Origin: Cladopsammia gracilis
Taxonomy: Eukaryota > Cnidaria > Anthozoa > Scleractinia > Dendrophylliidae
NCBI GenBank assembly: GCA_022457155.1
Contig: JAJGOT010000022.1
Location: 112,501-176,500 of the forward strand
Length of the DNA stretch: 64,000 nucleotides
Direction of reading: 5' to 3'
A program made the translations under genes and the position numbers. Each line of letters begins with the position of its first letter. Within the stretch, counting starts at the first letter, position 1. Shown here piece after piece: positions 40,401 to 44,612 of this stretch. The notes under the pieces are model-generated. The model was not told where the DNA came from. It made no database searches and saw only the letters and a list, made by a program, of their open reading frames with translations.

Positions 40401-42219
40401 ACTATATTTATATAATGCTTGGATAAAGAGGATCACTTCTGGAAAGCCTCATTGGTTTTATCACAGATATAAAATGATTTTCGTAAGAAAGAACAGATTC
40501 TCCTCATTTATCAAAGCCGTTACATCGATAACAACCATTTTGTACGTAAGCCGTGTTGGTGTTCAGGAAAAATAGAAAATGTTTCCATGGTGAGTTTAAT
40601 TCCCAAATTAAGAATGGCAACTTCATTGTTCTAAGCAGCAACATGGCTTCCGTGCACACGCACCATTATGCAATAAATACTTTCCGTTTATCAATGTAAC
40701 ATCTTGGAGCTAAATTGAAATATATAAAAGATAAAAGGAAAAACAGTCCTTTACTGCTTGTAAGGGTTGCCCTAAGGCAGCTTATCTTTTATTTTAGTTA
40801 TGTAACGCGTGAAAAATGTTAATTCACAGATGTAATTCAACTTTTGTATGTAAATTGGTGTAAGTTGCTATTGTTAAATAAAAGCAGAATTGTCATTTAT
40901 TTCATTCTTAGTATAACAATATTATAAGCGCGACGTTTCGGTGTCGTACTGACACCATTATCAAGCGAAAGCGAAAGATAGAAAAAGGACGCGTTTACAA
41001 GCGAAACGTTGCGAAAAAGAAAATTAAAATTGGTTTAAATAAACTGATCGCACTTAAGGACTCAGGGGCGGATCCAGGATTTTTCTTAGGAGGGGGTGCA
41101 CCTCTAAGGAATGACGTAACTCAAGGGTGACGTAAACAAATTTCAAAAGCGAACAACGCAGACTTGGTCATCTCAGGGGGGGAGGGGGGGGGGGGGTGTG
41201 CGCACCCCCTGCACCCTCCCCATAGATCCGCTCCTGCTGTGAAAGAAAAGAAAATGCTAAACTTTATCAGACTGGATAAGTCAATAGGGACAGTTATTGT
41301 AGCATTAGTCAGCGGGTTTAGCGGTTAGCACATGCATACTAGAACAAGAACACTTCAAAGCATAACGTTTCCTTACAATTGTCGCATGAAACTTGCTCTA
41401 CATTCGAACTGCTTTAAACACGAACTTCCGACGGTATAAAAGTATAAAATAAATACTTTCAGTTTATCCATGTAACACCTAGGAGCTAAATTTAAACATA
41501 TGAAAAGATACCTGTAGAAAGAAAATACTTGTAAGGGTTGTCCTCAGGCAGCTTCTTTTTATTTCAGTTTAAGTAACGCGTGAAAAATGTTAATAGCGTC
41601 ATTCATTGCATGTAAATTCGTGTAAGTTACTATGGTTAAAAAAAAGAATTTTCCTTTGGTTATTTCATTGTTAATAAAAATCGCTTCGAAAAAAAAAATA
41701 GAATTGTTATGAATAAACCGATCATACCTAAGAACTGCTTTACTGACGACTTATAATGTCGCCAACTACTTGTAAAATAGCTAGTCATTGTACATTGCAC
41801 CCTTCAGTTATGCTCTTCAGTTATGCTCTTCAGTTATGCTCAAACTCTGCTCTCACTGTTTTTTGAATAATCGCTGATTATAGGAATACATACATTGGTT
41901 ATACATTTACATTTCGTCATACATTTTAGCTACTTTTTAGCTATATAATTTAAAAATCAGTAAAATAACCTTATTAAAAAGTGGCTTAAAGTGGTTTCTA
42001 CAGTTAACAATCCCATTCATTCATTCATTCATTCATAAATTCATTCATTCGTACCTCAGTAGGAAGAAACGGGTTTATAACTGAAACTACTCCATACTCA
42101 AGCACGAAGGAGACACACAGAGAAACCAGAATTACTATTCGACGAAAACTCCATGAAGATCCCTTTGGTGCATTCTTCACTAATGCTTCGTTTTCGCCAT
42201 CATTTCCCATCATCGACAT
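5683..42219 (-). CDS. SLC18B1: SLC18B1-like MFS transporter, gene 1 (exons 1-10, 3' end off window)
   Basis: Major facilitator transporter of the vesicular amine/polyamine group, expected in vesicle or plasma membrane as a proton-coupled antiporter; the substrate in this organism is unknown. Ten exons join without a phase conflict: 42219-42055, 39836-39741, 39237-39164, 37269-37122, 36559-36491, 35920-35827, 34259-34170, 15994-15924, 6468-6370, 5783-5683. All have GT-AG borders. They encode 335 codons plus 2 nt. Family signatures in order are a hydrophobic TM1 after a short acidic N-terminus, IPRYGPHRILVCG after TM2, VGSSIGSAVGGLLY (compare GPPVGG in human SLC18B1), TMAAVVPFFVALY, and VLAPVMGWIGDKT before the C-terminal half. 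The missing exons 11 onwards should lie left of base 1. The start is the ATG at 42219; another in-frame ATG lies at 42213. The 18 kb intron between exons 7 and 8 holds most of the mobile elements. Confidence 0.88.
6370..6468 (-). CDS. SLC18B1: Gene 1 exon 9
   Basis: Acceptor TTTTCTTTTAG, donor ACG|GTTAGT, 33 codons, phase 0 at both ends. Encodes IGLLFLWMFLCYGVLAPVMG followed by WIGDK, the conserved TM8 plus GxxxDK loop of the family. Confidence 0.88.
6883..7258. repeat. Hairpin repeat with (GTTT)n loop
   Basis: Bases 6885-6980 and 7165-7257 are imperfect inverted copies sharing CTTGGTAAG/CTTACCAAGG and CCAAAGTGGTTT/AAACCACTTTGG. A GTTT microsatellite lies at about 7040-7062 in the loop. Confidence 0.75.
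7721..8128. repeat. Palindromic hairpin element (about 400 bp)
   Basis: Two arms of about 190 bp are symmetric about GACGGGCAATCTATGCCCGTC at 7938-7958. The ends are ATCAATATCACGCTAGC and its complement. It is absent from the corresponding place in the right arm near 15260. Confidence 0.75.
8358..10632. mobile_element. MULE-like DNA transposon, 2.28 kb, probably non-autonomous
   Basis: Ends read CTCTCTCTTCCGCAGAGGC at the left and the complement of CTCTCTCCTCCGCAGAGGC at the right. Patchy inverted similarity continues for about 165 bp to CTCTGCCAGATAATGT. Direct copies of ATCATTCTG at 8349-8357 and 10633-10641 form a 9-bp target-site duplication. The homologous arm near 15010 holds this site once, uninterrupted. 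TIRs over 100 bp with a 9-bp duplication fit the Mutator superfamily. No transposase is recognisable; the only coding-like tracts are on the minus strand near its right end. Confidence 0.85.
10165..10453 (-). other. Possible coding tracts inside the MULE-like element
   Basis: Minus strand, about 180 bp from the right end: an ATG at 10453 opens MAEHEARQEQEVFSLSARPF and reaches a possible donor (CTG|GTAAAA) near 10374. A second open tract at about 10290-10165 reads TLFLNRHGEETATARVLEQL and ends at ACG|GTTGGT. The acceptor between them is poor and the phases do not join cleanly. It could be a captured gene fragment (Pack-MULE style), a remnant of the element's own gene, or chance. Confidence 0.3.
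11159..12396 (+). repeat. Dispersed 1.2-kb repeat, copy A
   Basis: Starts near TAGATAGGCTGAGCCTAACAG and ends near GACGGGCTCCGC. Copies B (42911-44110) and C (47451-48608) lie in the same orientation and a fragment D (about 54905-55560) is inverted. Flanking TAATATA on both sides may be a target-site duplication; the homologous arm at 14470 lacks the insertion. It probably behaves as a non-autonomous transposon. Confidence 0.8.
12461..13605. other. Spacer of the large inverted repeat, no gene
   Basis: AT-rich sequence with short GGATTA/GGACTA-type repeats at 12770-12850. No exon or named repeat is recognised. Confidence 0.5.
13614..14086. mobile_element. hAT-type MITE with 8-bp duplication
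   Basis: The G/C-rich termini are followed by inverted GTACTT and GATGTGCCGCTGG blocks. Exact GCGCTTTA copies at 13606-13613 and 14087-14094 form an 8-bp target-site duplication, as expected for hAT elements. Internally it has ACCCCATTATAGTC-type short repeats and no ORF. Confidence 0.88.
14385..15856. repeat. Right arm of the large inverted repeat
   Basis: Inverted copy of 7306-12460 without that arm's three insertions. It has its own extra insertion at about 15272-15450. The pair is probably two opposite copies of one unclassified element. ORFs inside it are not conserved between arms. Confidence 0.8.
15272..15450 (+). mobile_element. Retroelement 3' tail
   Basis: Absent from the left arm. 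An AT-rich stretch leads into GGGCCCCAATGGATATCAG and ends in ATAAATAAAGGTTACTTTAC, the look of a 5'-truncated non-LTR retrotransposon 3' end. The family is not identified. Confidence 0.5.
15924..15994 (-). CDS. SLC18B1: Gene 1 exon 8
   Basis: Acceptor TTTTGTTTTCTAG, donor CCG|GTAAGA, 71 bp, enters after the first base of a codon and leaves in phase 0. Encodes LCYFISGTAIAVTGPILAPY, which fits the second half of TM7 (SSCFGFLDPTL in human SLC18B1). Confidence 0.82.
16290..16480 (-). other. Dispersed 5'-exon-like sequence, minus copy
   Basis: Minus strand: YANHRNDLLPTTFLVSKTTK then WNGEK, ending in FARFCETRIFSK. It is about 80% identical to the plus copy at 24110-24300 and shares its end with the fragment near 2750. 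It looks like a multicopy first exon, perhaps of a transposon gene. It abuts the gypsy remnant on its right. Confidence 0.45.
16531..18690 (+). mobile_element. Ty3/gypsy retrotransposon pol remnant
   Basis: Pol domains occur in the usual order but in different frames. Reverse transcriptase lies at about 16560-17060 (YPLPTIEDILAGL, active-site motif IADDILVFG). A connection segment in a shifted frame follows (17066-17254), then RNase H at about 17400-17700 with ADALSR at its end. The integrase zinc-binding HHCC region is at about 17990-18160 (HASHLGVQACLRRAREAFYW, CCVCNTF) and the integrase core at 18190-18690 (TTDLFEF, HGIPDRLLNDNSPQFSS, NGKSENAVKTVE). Gag, protease and LTRs are absent. Frameshifts near 17060, 17255, 18190 and 18590 plus internal stops show it is dead. 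It lies in the long intron of gene 1, opposite in orientation. Confidence 0.92.
18691..18881. other. AT-rich tail-like spacer
   Basis: ATTTT-rich stretch at 18688-18725 followed by unrecognised sequence; possibly a retroelement 3' end. Confidence 0.35.
18882..19480 (+). mobile_element. PLE GIY-YIG remnant with internal tandem duplication
   Basis: Two direct copies of about 227 bp (18882-19108 and from 19109) both encode the start of a PLE GIY-YIG endonuclease. Only the second continues to the end: RFRNHKSAMITKKN, then LLTREAYWSAQLCPLKPYGL and NKRSEF, closely matching the end of the intact PLE at 20672-23038. It is followed 450 bp later by a hammerhead-like hairpin. It is the 3' part of a PLE copy placed head-to-tail in front of the intact one, an arrangement common for PLEs. 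Confidence 0.85.
19926..19953 (+). ncRNA. Hammerhead-like PLE tail hairpin 1
   Basis: CTGAAGA, one extra A, stem GCCC/GGGC with loop GAAC, then GAAACGTC. The order CUGANGA - stem II - GAAA matches the hammerhead core with one extra base before stem II. Stem I pairing is weak here (about 2 bp). PLEs are known to carry hammerhead ribozymes; activity of this copy is not shown. Confidence 0.55.
19966..20361. mobile_element. TTAA-flanked MITE
   Basis: Terminal inverted repeats AGGGAGGGTTTCACGGTTCG and its complement (with CGGCGCATGTGCA continuing inward) are flanked by TTAA at 19962-19965 and 20362-20365. TTAA duplication points to piggyBac or Kolobok-type mobilisation. It sits between the upstream PLE tail and the intact PLE. 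Confidence 0.85.
20396..20510. repeat. (CTA)n microsatellite
   Basis: Trinucleotide array with a few ACC interruptions. It produces an artificial poly-leucine ORF. Confidence 0.95.
20672..23038 (+). CDS. Penelope-like element polyprotein (RT + GIY-YIG), uninterrupted
   Basis: Open frame of about 788 codons from the stop before 20672 to the stop at 23036-23038. The first ATG is at 21005, but PLE-type N-terminal sequence continues upstream of it (NLTSCDLTDAERSLLTKGPA near 20780), so translation probably starts earlier or after splicing (possible acceptor TTTACTAG at about 20688). The reverse transcriptase has VKTHKEGNPLRLITSC, a conserved SWDVVAMFPNI motif A and the PLE-type catalytic RYRDD near 21907. 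A cysteine-rich linker (CFKCSARCDLCQKF) leads to a GIY-YIG nuclease: NVIYLASCNKCKLQYVGST, RFRNHKS, catalytic-type Glu in LLTREAYW and HGLNKR. It is the only retroelement ORF here without a stop or frameshift. A hammerhead-like hairpin lies 234 bp downstream. Confidence 0.93.
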   Translation, partial: YICFTRNRPVRSVPLSNHEISSPQGNGENLPDLHPINLTSCDLTDAERSLLTKGPAFCPAPKDVNWQKTIDDLDKFERKIRLAVFHHGKNPEENHRTIDDRLPTIPSTSNWMPPKSSFPEVELFLNNVRKDILEPKNLRKAKDNLTKEERSALGKLKSSDNVFRIQDKGSRFVILSQNEYRDKMLQQLNNSLHYDKLNYDPTDEHSERVKNWGRKWLGKGQISQEIAAWVAISEPKPGVAFGNVKTHKEGNPLRLITSCCGTAIERLSAFTEFYLKPLAQNLPSFVKDTTDLINKIQTLNAEKGPLPPGCLLVSWDVVAMFPNIDNNLGISAARKALDSRSDKFPSTDCIVEAIEICLQTNNCQFSGKDFVQKHGTAMGPKNACSYADLAMGLIDEKAKFGGDVKPMLWWRYRDDVFDIWTHGLPKLLDFTEYINSLYPTIKFELVYSEHTLNVLDLTLHLQDGFINTDIYAKPTDSHLYLPFSSSHPAHCKKAIPYGVALRVKRNCSNDEFLIKRCAEYKGYLKSQGYNIVLVDKQFDKALNVERSELLKKNVKPDKRVFPLVLDYNPILPDIQRVIKKHVHLLSSSPEIMDIFPSKSIFPAYRRTKNLKDILAPSKFRGDRRLDQAQKEMGGCFKCSARCDLCQKFLIQDSKFESFATGRIYKINQRLTCTSKNVIYLASCNKCKLQYVGSTSTEFKVRFRNHKSSMLNNKKTCELAIHFNCIEHQISQISFIVIEKIISQGDAAYLDQLLLTREAYWTAQLFTLNPHGLNKRREFRSKNRICYNT
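23272..23298 (+). ncRNA. Hammerhead-like PLE tail hairpin 2
   Basis: CTGAAGA, extra A, stem GGCC/GGCC with loop GAA, then GAAACGTC. A distal stem I is possible between GTTCCA (23265-23270) and TGGAAC about 12 bases past the motif. It sits at the 3' end of the intact PLE. The self-complementary ACGT after GAA would suit a dimeric hammerhead stem III. Confidence 0.6.
23444..23477. repeat. (TA)n microsatellite
   Basis: Pure TA dinucleotide run directly before the next PLE fragment; possibly a PLE target or tail. Confidence 0.9.
23478..23837 (+). mobile_element. Second PLE GIY-YIG remnant (different lineage)
   Basis: C-terminal half of a GIY-YIG endonuclease: TRFRTRFNNHKSRV, RHFNSDGHRGLEDMTI, a stop, then GVNELREKEGQWMYKLGTLG and PHGLHDNDGF. 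The sequence differs clearly from the intact PLE, so it is another PLE family. It is truncated on the 5' side at the TA run and followed by its own hairpin tail. Confidence 0.82.
23838..23878 (+). ncRNA. Hammerhead-like PLE tail hairpin 3
   Basis: Stem I CACC (23838-23841) / GGTG (23875-23878), core CTGAAGA, extra A, stem II GAGCAC/GTGCTC with loop TGAAT, then GAAATATA. The cleavage position would be A23874. Both helices are intact and differ in sequence from the other copies. Confidence 0.62.
24038..24050. promoter_or_regulatory. X-box-like palindrome (RFX-type site), second copy
   Basis: The same 13-base palindrome as at 755-767, here about 60 bp upstream of an ATG that begins an exon-like tract. 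The shared flank (GAAGATGTC before it) shows common origin. Confidence 0.35.
24107..24300 (+). other. Dispersed 5'-exon-like sequence, plus copy
   Basis: ATG near 24109 opens MADGKRYANHQKDLLSTFLV and SNKTKWNGEKAS, with one stop (TGA near 24215), then FLEFREALRDTYF and a donor-like TAGTAAGTA at the end. The homologous minus copy is at 16290-16480. Conservation of the reading between copies suggests a real coding first exon that has decayed here. Confidence 0.45.
24353..25015 (+). repeat. Left terminal inverted repeat with 17-bp satellite
   Basis: A unique outer part (24353-24510), then about 23 units of GGGTCRACTTTTTATTY (17 bp), then a unique inner part with CTCAACCAGCGGTTGG and CATATTGGGG. 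Every frame is open through the satellite because 17 is not a multiple of 3. Confidence 0.9.
25010..25379 (+). pseudogene. Cargo gene of the TIR element, 5' part (split by the LINE)
   Basis: A frame without an ATG is open for about 123 codons: IPREFFGSALAHYYQLGFKI, later GRGKRRKIAKPQWSHTFVCL and VDDYIVPSFI. It stops at the LINE insertion point and continues in frame at 30967 (EKGILAIAGLGEKKIAFPAG). The WSHTFVCL...AGLGEKK pattern resembles a domain seen in multicopy proteins of cnidarians and fishes, often with ubiquitin-ligase-like C-termini; that link is from memory and unproven. It may be captured host sequence or the element's own gene. Confidence 0.6.
25647..29365 (-). pseudogene. LINE ORF2: AP endonuclease, RT, C-terminal zinc knuckle
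   Basis: The endonuclease begins near 29365 (CVISLNVRGLRDPVKRR), with a stop at 29252-29254, then WKLSLCNIYAPND, VGGDWNCTL and a catalytic-type SIAPDHNAI near 28670. Frame breaks follow near 28285 (T-run), 28110 and 27985. RT spans about 27950-26910: TGFIKGRDIGENIRLLSDVL, SIDFKKAFDSLEW, SRGVRQGCPLSPYLFIL, and the catalytic FADDTNLF near 27240. Further breaks lie near 26895 and 26630. The C-terminal part (26621-25647) has CIYCGESDSINHTFISC, a zinc-knuckle-like motif usual in this clade. At least six lesions make it inactive. Confidence 0.9.
29399..29832 (+). mobile_element. 5'-truncated PLE inserted in the LINE
   Basis: Bounded by AAAAACAAAAACAAAAA at 29382-29398 and 29833-29849, a 17-bp duplication. 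It encodes only the end of a PLE GIY-YIG nuclease (TKYQVKLKESMYIKWEKPDL, NQQVKHINL) and ends with a hammerhead-like hairpin. It lies between ORF1 and ORF2 of the LINE, in the opposite orientation. Confidence 0.88.
29723..29765 (+). ncRNA. Hammerhead-like PLE tail hairpin 4
   Basis: Stem I TCACA (29723-29727) / TGTGA (29761-29765), core CTGACGA, one extra T, stem II GACGG/CCGTC with loop ATGTA, GAA, self-complementary ACATGT, then T29760 as the possible cleavage base. This is the most complete match to a hammerhead in the window. The single extra base between A9 and stem II has a known natural precedent in the CChMVd hammerhead. Confidence 0.68.
29967..30740 (-). pseudogene. LINE ORF1 (coiled coil + RNA-binding domain), one nonsense change
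   Basis: About 257 codons. The N-terminal half (30740-30432) is a heptad-rich coiled coil (MAENEEQEEKETSLKELKGL). The C-terminal half has the L1-ORF1 / Transposase_22 pattern (YSRKNSLEIIGV, DIEISHKLKRK, YKQRTKLKG). The only lesion I see is an in-frame TAA at about 30432, where the family normally has Gln in ELEQYSRKN. This ORF is therefore far better preserved than ORF2. Its product would bind the element's RNA and trimerise. Confidence 0.85.
30967..31254 (+). pseudogene. Cargo gene of the TIR element, 3' part
   Basis: Continues the frame interrupted at 25379. It encodes EKGILAIAGLGEKKIAFPAG, then FPKLKDGGGFEILRADGKN and PPGGYTVEYLRGVLNQAKGY, ending at a stop at 31252-31254, just before the inner edge of the right arm. 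Frame agreement across 5.6 kb of LINE supports an originally continuous ORF of more than 215 codons. Confidence 0.62.
31285..32275 (-). repeat. Right terminal inverted repeat with 17-bp satellite
   Basis: Reverse complement of the left arm but about 330 bp longer, because the satellite has about 44 units against about 23. Unique inner and outer parts match the left arm, so only the satellite copy number has drifted. Confidence 0.9.
32282..33620. other. Intronic sequence, few features
   Basis: AT-rich sequence (32400-32640) and the tRNA-like segment at 32821-32889. No exon is recognised. Confidence 0.5.
32821..32889 (+). repeat. tRNA-like segment / SINE head
   Basis: Contains CCGGGTTCAAATCCTGG, an RNA polymerase III B-box inside a T-stem, and a weak A-box, followed by a T/C-rich tract. 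The acceptor and anticodon stems do not fold well, so a tRNA-derived repeat is more likely than a working tRNA gene. Confidence 0.45.
33621..33785. mobile_element. ATGGCCGCC-family MITE, copy 1
   Basis: Ends TGTTTTCAC...GTGAAAACA, with CACCAATATGGCCGCC / CACCAACATGGCCGCC as an internal duplication and a GTGACGTCATGTG right shoulder. Relatives lie at 50318-50468, 50923-51091 and 51788-51945. Confidence 0.75.
34170..34259 (-). CDS. SLC18B1: Gene 1 exon 7
   Basis: Acceptor CCATTTAG, donor ATAG|GTGAGT, 90 bp, in and out after the first base of a codon. Encodes the central acidic loop (CDKIGEEVDKN) and the start of TM7, SSMLQALQIPGVFVI (SFWKLIALPKVGLIAFVI in human). Confidence 0.85.
34439..34580 (+). 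repeat. (TAA)n run and retroelement-like tail
   Basis: TAA microsatellite to about 34479, followed by TTTATATAGCGCTACTTTAC and AAGTGCGCTTTACATG, a motif pair seen in many marine invertebrate dispersed repeats. Confidence 0.6.
34859..35125. mobile_element. pogo/Tigger-like MITE with TA duplication
   Basis: CAGTGGAACCCC...GGAGTTCCACTG termini are flanked by TA at 34857-34858 and 35126-35127. Internally there are several ACCCCGTTAATACGACC-type repeats. The TA duplication and CAGTGGAAC end are typical of pogo-group Tc1/mariner MITEs. Confidence 0.88.
35827..35920 (-). CDS. SLC18B1: Gene 1 exon 6
   Basis: Acceptor TGACGTTTCAG, donor CAAG|GTTAGT, 94 bp, phase 0 in, one base out. Encodes VGGFQLPFFVFGSTMAAVVP then FFVALYKK, TM6 of the family (YEVPFIVLGCVVLLMVPLNMY in human). 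Confidence 0.88.
36491..36559 (-). CDS. SLC18B1: Gene 1 exon 5
   Basis: Acceptor CATTTAAAG, donor ACC|GTGAGT, 23 codons, phase 0. Encodes GVLATCAGVGSSIGSAVGGL, the MFS motif C region of TM5 (SGLGLILGPPVGGFLY in human), typical of antiporters. Confidence 0.88.
36765..36885. repeat. SINE-like dispersed repeat fragment
   Basis: Contains CCTGGATGGGATGCTAGTCC and AGCCAGAAGGCTCATAACGG, motifs shared with a common marine-invertebrate repeat; a related block lies at 45960-46235. Confidence 0.5.
37122..37269 (-). CDS. SLC18B1: Gene 1 exon 4
   Basis: Acceptor CTCTTTTTAG, donor TTG|GTTTGT, 148 bp, completes a split codon and ends in phase 0. Encodes PNPVSFASTAILLRSLSAIG and ETSAMSIAMKEFPHN, matching the TM4 to FP(N/H)N segment of SLC18B1. 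Confidence 0.87.
37461..37690 (-). repeat. Dispersed repeat pair with conserved peptide, copy 1
   Basis: About 80% identical to 50471-50705. On the minus strand both end in a peptide NNTGxEKNRR plus stop, preceded by LKQAxMTAxN. The frame has drifted in this copy further upstream. The family is unknown. Confidence 0.55.
37738..38479. mobile_element. TA-flanked MITE family (GAGCGGTTTTCA), copy 1
   Basis: GAGCGGTTTTCAATTGGGT... and ...ACTCAAGTGAAAACCGCTC ends are flanked by TA (37736-37737, 38480-38481). About 740 bp. Relatives are at 49124-49592 and a right-end fragment near 52600-52650. Confidence 0.78.
38640..38757 (-). repeat. tRNA-derived SINE
   Basis: Minus strand: GGCCTTGTAGCTCAGTGGTA (A-box), loop with GAA where a Phe anticodon would be, GGCTTTGAATCCAGTC (B-box), then the hairpin AAGCCTGAAATTCGTCAGGC. 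tRNA stems are mismatched, so this is a SINE and not a tRNA gene. Confidence 0.7.
39164..39237 (-). CDS. SLC18B1: Gene 1 exon 3
   Basis: Acceptor TTATTTCAACAG, donor TTTAC|GTAAGT, 74 bp, phase 0 in, two bases out. Encodes IPRYGPHRILVCGLVSCSTT; the basic loop after TM2 corresponds to MFS motif A (YLVHIGAKFMFVAGMF in human). Confidence 0.86.
39741..39836 (-). CDS. SLC18B1: Gene 1 exon 2
   Basis: Acceptor TTCTTTGACAG, donor CTG|GTAAGT, 32 codons, phase 0. Encodes AQERGVSFAVVGVIFACFPF then AGFLFAPLWGIL, TM2 of the family (IIGMIFGCFALFELLASLVFG in human). Confidence 0.88.
40926..40968 (-). ncRNA. Degenerate hammerhead-like hairpin
   Basis: Minus strand: CGC, TTGATAA, T, stem GGTGTC/GACACC with loop AGTAC, GAAACGTC, GCG. 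Helices persist but the CTGANGA box has two changes (C to T, G to A), so activity is unlikely. No PLE coding remnant is visible upstream on that strand. Confidence 0.5.
41063..41236. mobile_element. hAT-like MITE (CAGGGGCGGATC family)
   Basis: Ends CAGGGGCGGATCCAGG and its near-complement ATAGATCCGCTCCTG, with G-rich and C-rich inner parts (GGGGGTGCAC). No matching target duplication is left. Confidence 0.7.
42055..42219 (-). CDS. SLC18B1: Gene 1 exon 1 (start codon)
   Basis: Start ATG at 42219 after a 3' splice site (TTCTTTTGCAG, exon edge 42227), donor GAG|GTACGA at 42055. 55 codons, phase 0. The cytosolic N-terminus MSMMGNDGENEALVKNAPK precedes TM1 (IVILVSLCVSFVLEYGVVS) and NPFLPTE, which matches GPFFPKE of human SLC18B1. 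An ATTC microsatellite sits just inside the intron (42014-42050). Confidence 0.87.
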
Positions 42220-42447
42220 ACATTGTCCTGCAAAAGAAAGGAAATGCTAACCTTTATCAAACTGGATACTTCAATAAGGACTGTACAGTATAACGTTTGC
42301 TTACAATTGTCGTATGAACGACAACATAACTACAAACGAATTGCTTTACGAAACCAAACCTCCGACTTTCTTACCGGCGTTAAATGGTATTGATCGGTTT
42401 GAAATCAATGACATAAACGTTAAACCAACAGGTAAACTTACCCTTAC

Positions 42448-42520
42448 CGAGGACGTGTTCTGAAAGCCGCCGGATCCCGGTAAAGTTATACTCAACATTA
42501 GGTATTAAATTCGTCTTTAA
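42448..42520 (-). other. Probable 5' non-coding exon of gene 1
   Basis: The acceptor before the start codon implies an upstream exon. A good donor CTCG|GTAAGG ends at 42448 in a GC-richer context (GGATCCGGCGGCTTTC). The transcription start is not determined; no clear TATA box is seen. Confidence 0.4.
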
Positions 42521-42910
42521 TTTATTAAGTGGGTCGTTGCCATATATGGCTACGTGTCCACTTTGTAAAATGCAAAGTTTTTTTTCAATAGGTTACTCGC
42601 CCGAGACCATTTCGCGCGGCCGGCACAAAAGTGTTACACCACCAACACCGGCAAAGGATTGGAATAGCCTTCGTTATATAACAAACAAAAGTACAAAGGT
42701 GGTTAACACGAAAGCGACATCGGGCTTCTTTAAAGTGTATATGAACTTAAAAATATAATTGCGTTTTTTGTAGCTCATTATATATTTATTACGAATTGGC
42801 AAAAGAAATTTGATGAGAACAAACGAAAACAGTTTTTCTTTTCGGGCTGAAGTGACCCAAATCGATCAAATTGATGTCCCCGGAGACTAGTAACGAATTT
42901 GCGGTGATGA

Positions 42911-44110
42911 CGTAATATATATAGAAAGCCCAAGCCTAACAGCGTCGCACTTTGAACAAGCTTAATTAAGGTGAAACTTAACCAAGGTGAAAGGTTGGAA
43001 GCACAAGAATTAAGATTGACGAACGGGCTATTTTCAATTTTAGCAATTCTCAAAAACAGTATTACGCGACCGTCTGCACAGTACATTTTTATAGACCGTA
43101 CAAAAGTTCACAAAAGCAACTTTTCTCTGTCTAGAATAACTAGTACCACTAGTTTCCGAATAAAATACAGCTTTTGTTTGTCAAAAATTTCCCGAGAAAC
43201 TGATTTGAAAATCAAAAATTGCAAAAATACACAAACATATTTGCATGAGGCGATGCGAGTGAAGTTAGAACTGTACTATAAAATCAAAGTCTTGTTTTTT
43301 TACATAAAATCGCTTTTCAAACTATCTAATGAATGAACAAACACATAAAAACCATTAGTTTACGTTTAAAAGCAAAACGCGTACCATTGAATTATAGCTC
43401 ATCGAGTTCAAGCTTTCTTCAATGAAATTCAAGAGATCGATACAACTGAATTTAAGCACGTTTTAAAATCAATTCTCCAAAACTAACAATAACACCAATA
43501 AAAAGTCACTCACAGATTGATATCAACATAAATTCTCATCGAAAACTTAATCTGTTTTACTTTAAGTCCCTCGCTCGCTTGGTTCTGAAATCCGTAGAAA
43601 ACAAACATCTCCCGCATTGATAAAAACTTAATACATGAAGTTCCTCGAAGCAAGATTTCATCCCTGAAAGCTCGTCTTTTTCCACTAAAGCGGCTTCTGA
43701 GTATCCCTTAATTAGTATCCTTGTCTTGAGTAGCAAACGCGAAATATTAAGGGAAATAACGCCTTTAATTTCAACGGTTTTCTCCGCTTAGTAAATTCAC
43801 AGCAAAACATCAAAGTGTTTTCTAGCTGACGTGACATTCGGCCGTGTAACCGCGCGAAAAACAAAGCCACGCTTTGGTTTCAACATGACGTCGTACGCGC
43901 ATGTTTTGCGACGTCATACGCGCCCGCGAGCTAGTCCTGCGCGAAGGCAAGCTAGTCCTGCGCGACGGCGGCGGCGGAGGGCGGGCACACGCGCGCCCGC
44001 GAAACATTCCGCTAGCCATGACCATGAAAAATGACGGGCATGGTTCTATGAGTATGGAGCTGCGCAGCCAGGCCTTCGGCCAGGCAAGTGCTCCGCTATT
44101 ATGTGGTTCA
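42911..44110 (+). repeat. Dispersed 1.2-kb repeat, copy B
   Basis: About 85-90% identical to copy C (47451-48608) and similar to copy A. It begins ATAGAAAGCCCAAGCCTAAC and ends CAGGCAAGTGCTCCGCTAT. A shared frame (ILKNSITRPSA, then RIKYSFCLSKI) is present in B and C, but I see no family match or start-site logic. Confidence 0.82.
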
Positions 44111-44524
44111 AGTCGTTTTGTTTACTTTCAGTTCGATGTAGGTCAGTGAACAGCATTTTGCTGAAGAAAATCCGATTTTTCTTGCGAACATCGCTTGACA
44201 GCGATAACTCAGTACATGTCCTAACTGGGTTCTCATGAGAATAGAAAACTTCCATGAGATGGCAGTGGTGTACAACTTTTGTGGTGCAGACGCTCGCTGG
44301 AAGACACATGGCGATCGAAGATTTACTAGGACTTATTGTGGCGTCCCAAGTTCCATGGTGAAGGTTCAGTAAAGGTAATGTTTAGTATTTAGATGTTTTC
44401 CATAAAATATCCTAAAAACCCTTTCCTTTTCGGTTTCTCAGCACGCTAAATTTTTACTCCATGTAGACTTGTTTGTATTTTTCAACTTGGAGTGTTCATG
44501 TTATAGCTTTTGTTTTTATTCGTA

Positions 44525-44612
44525 GGAATTTGTGCGAAGAGAGAAAGATTGTGTCCGTTGTTTGGCGTTAATGGAATACGGATACAATGCAGTTTTCTTA
44601 GAGGCCGGGTAG
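44525..44612 (+). other. Possible coding exon, unidentified
   Basis: After the acceptor TTTTTATTCGTAG a frame reads EFVRREKDCVRCLALMEYGY then NAVFLEAG and a stop, with an alternative donor GG|GTAGAA. Composition is protein-like but no partner exon was found. Confidence 0.3.

Larger units (their letters stand above)
40665..41700. repeat. Direct duplication flanking exon 1 intron
   Basis: Bases 40665-40915 and 41440-41700 are diverged direct copies (AACGCGTGAAAAATGTTAAT in both). In addition 41240-41430 repeats 42230-42390, the 5' flank of exon 1, but the exon itself is not retained. A local tandem duplication with later decay is the likely history. Confidence 0.6.

Noticed and set aside
42971..43336. 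Protein-coding gene in dispersed repeat copy B
   Set aside because: The frame is shared with copy C but has no homology, no splice logic and decays in copies A and D; kept only as a repeat property.
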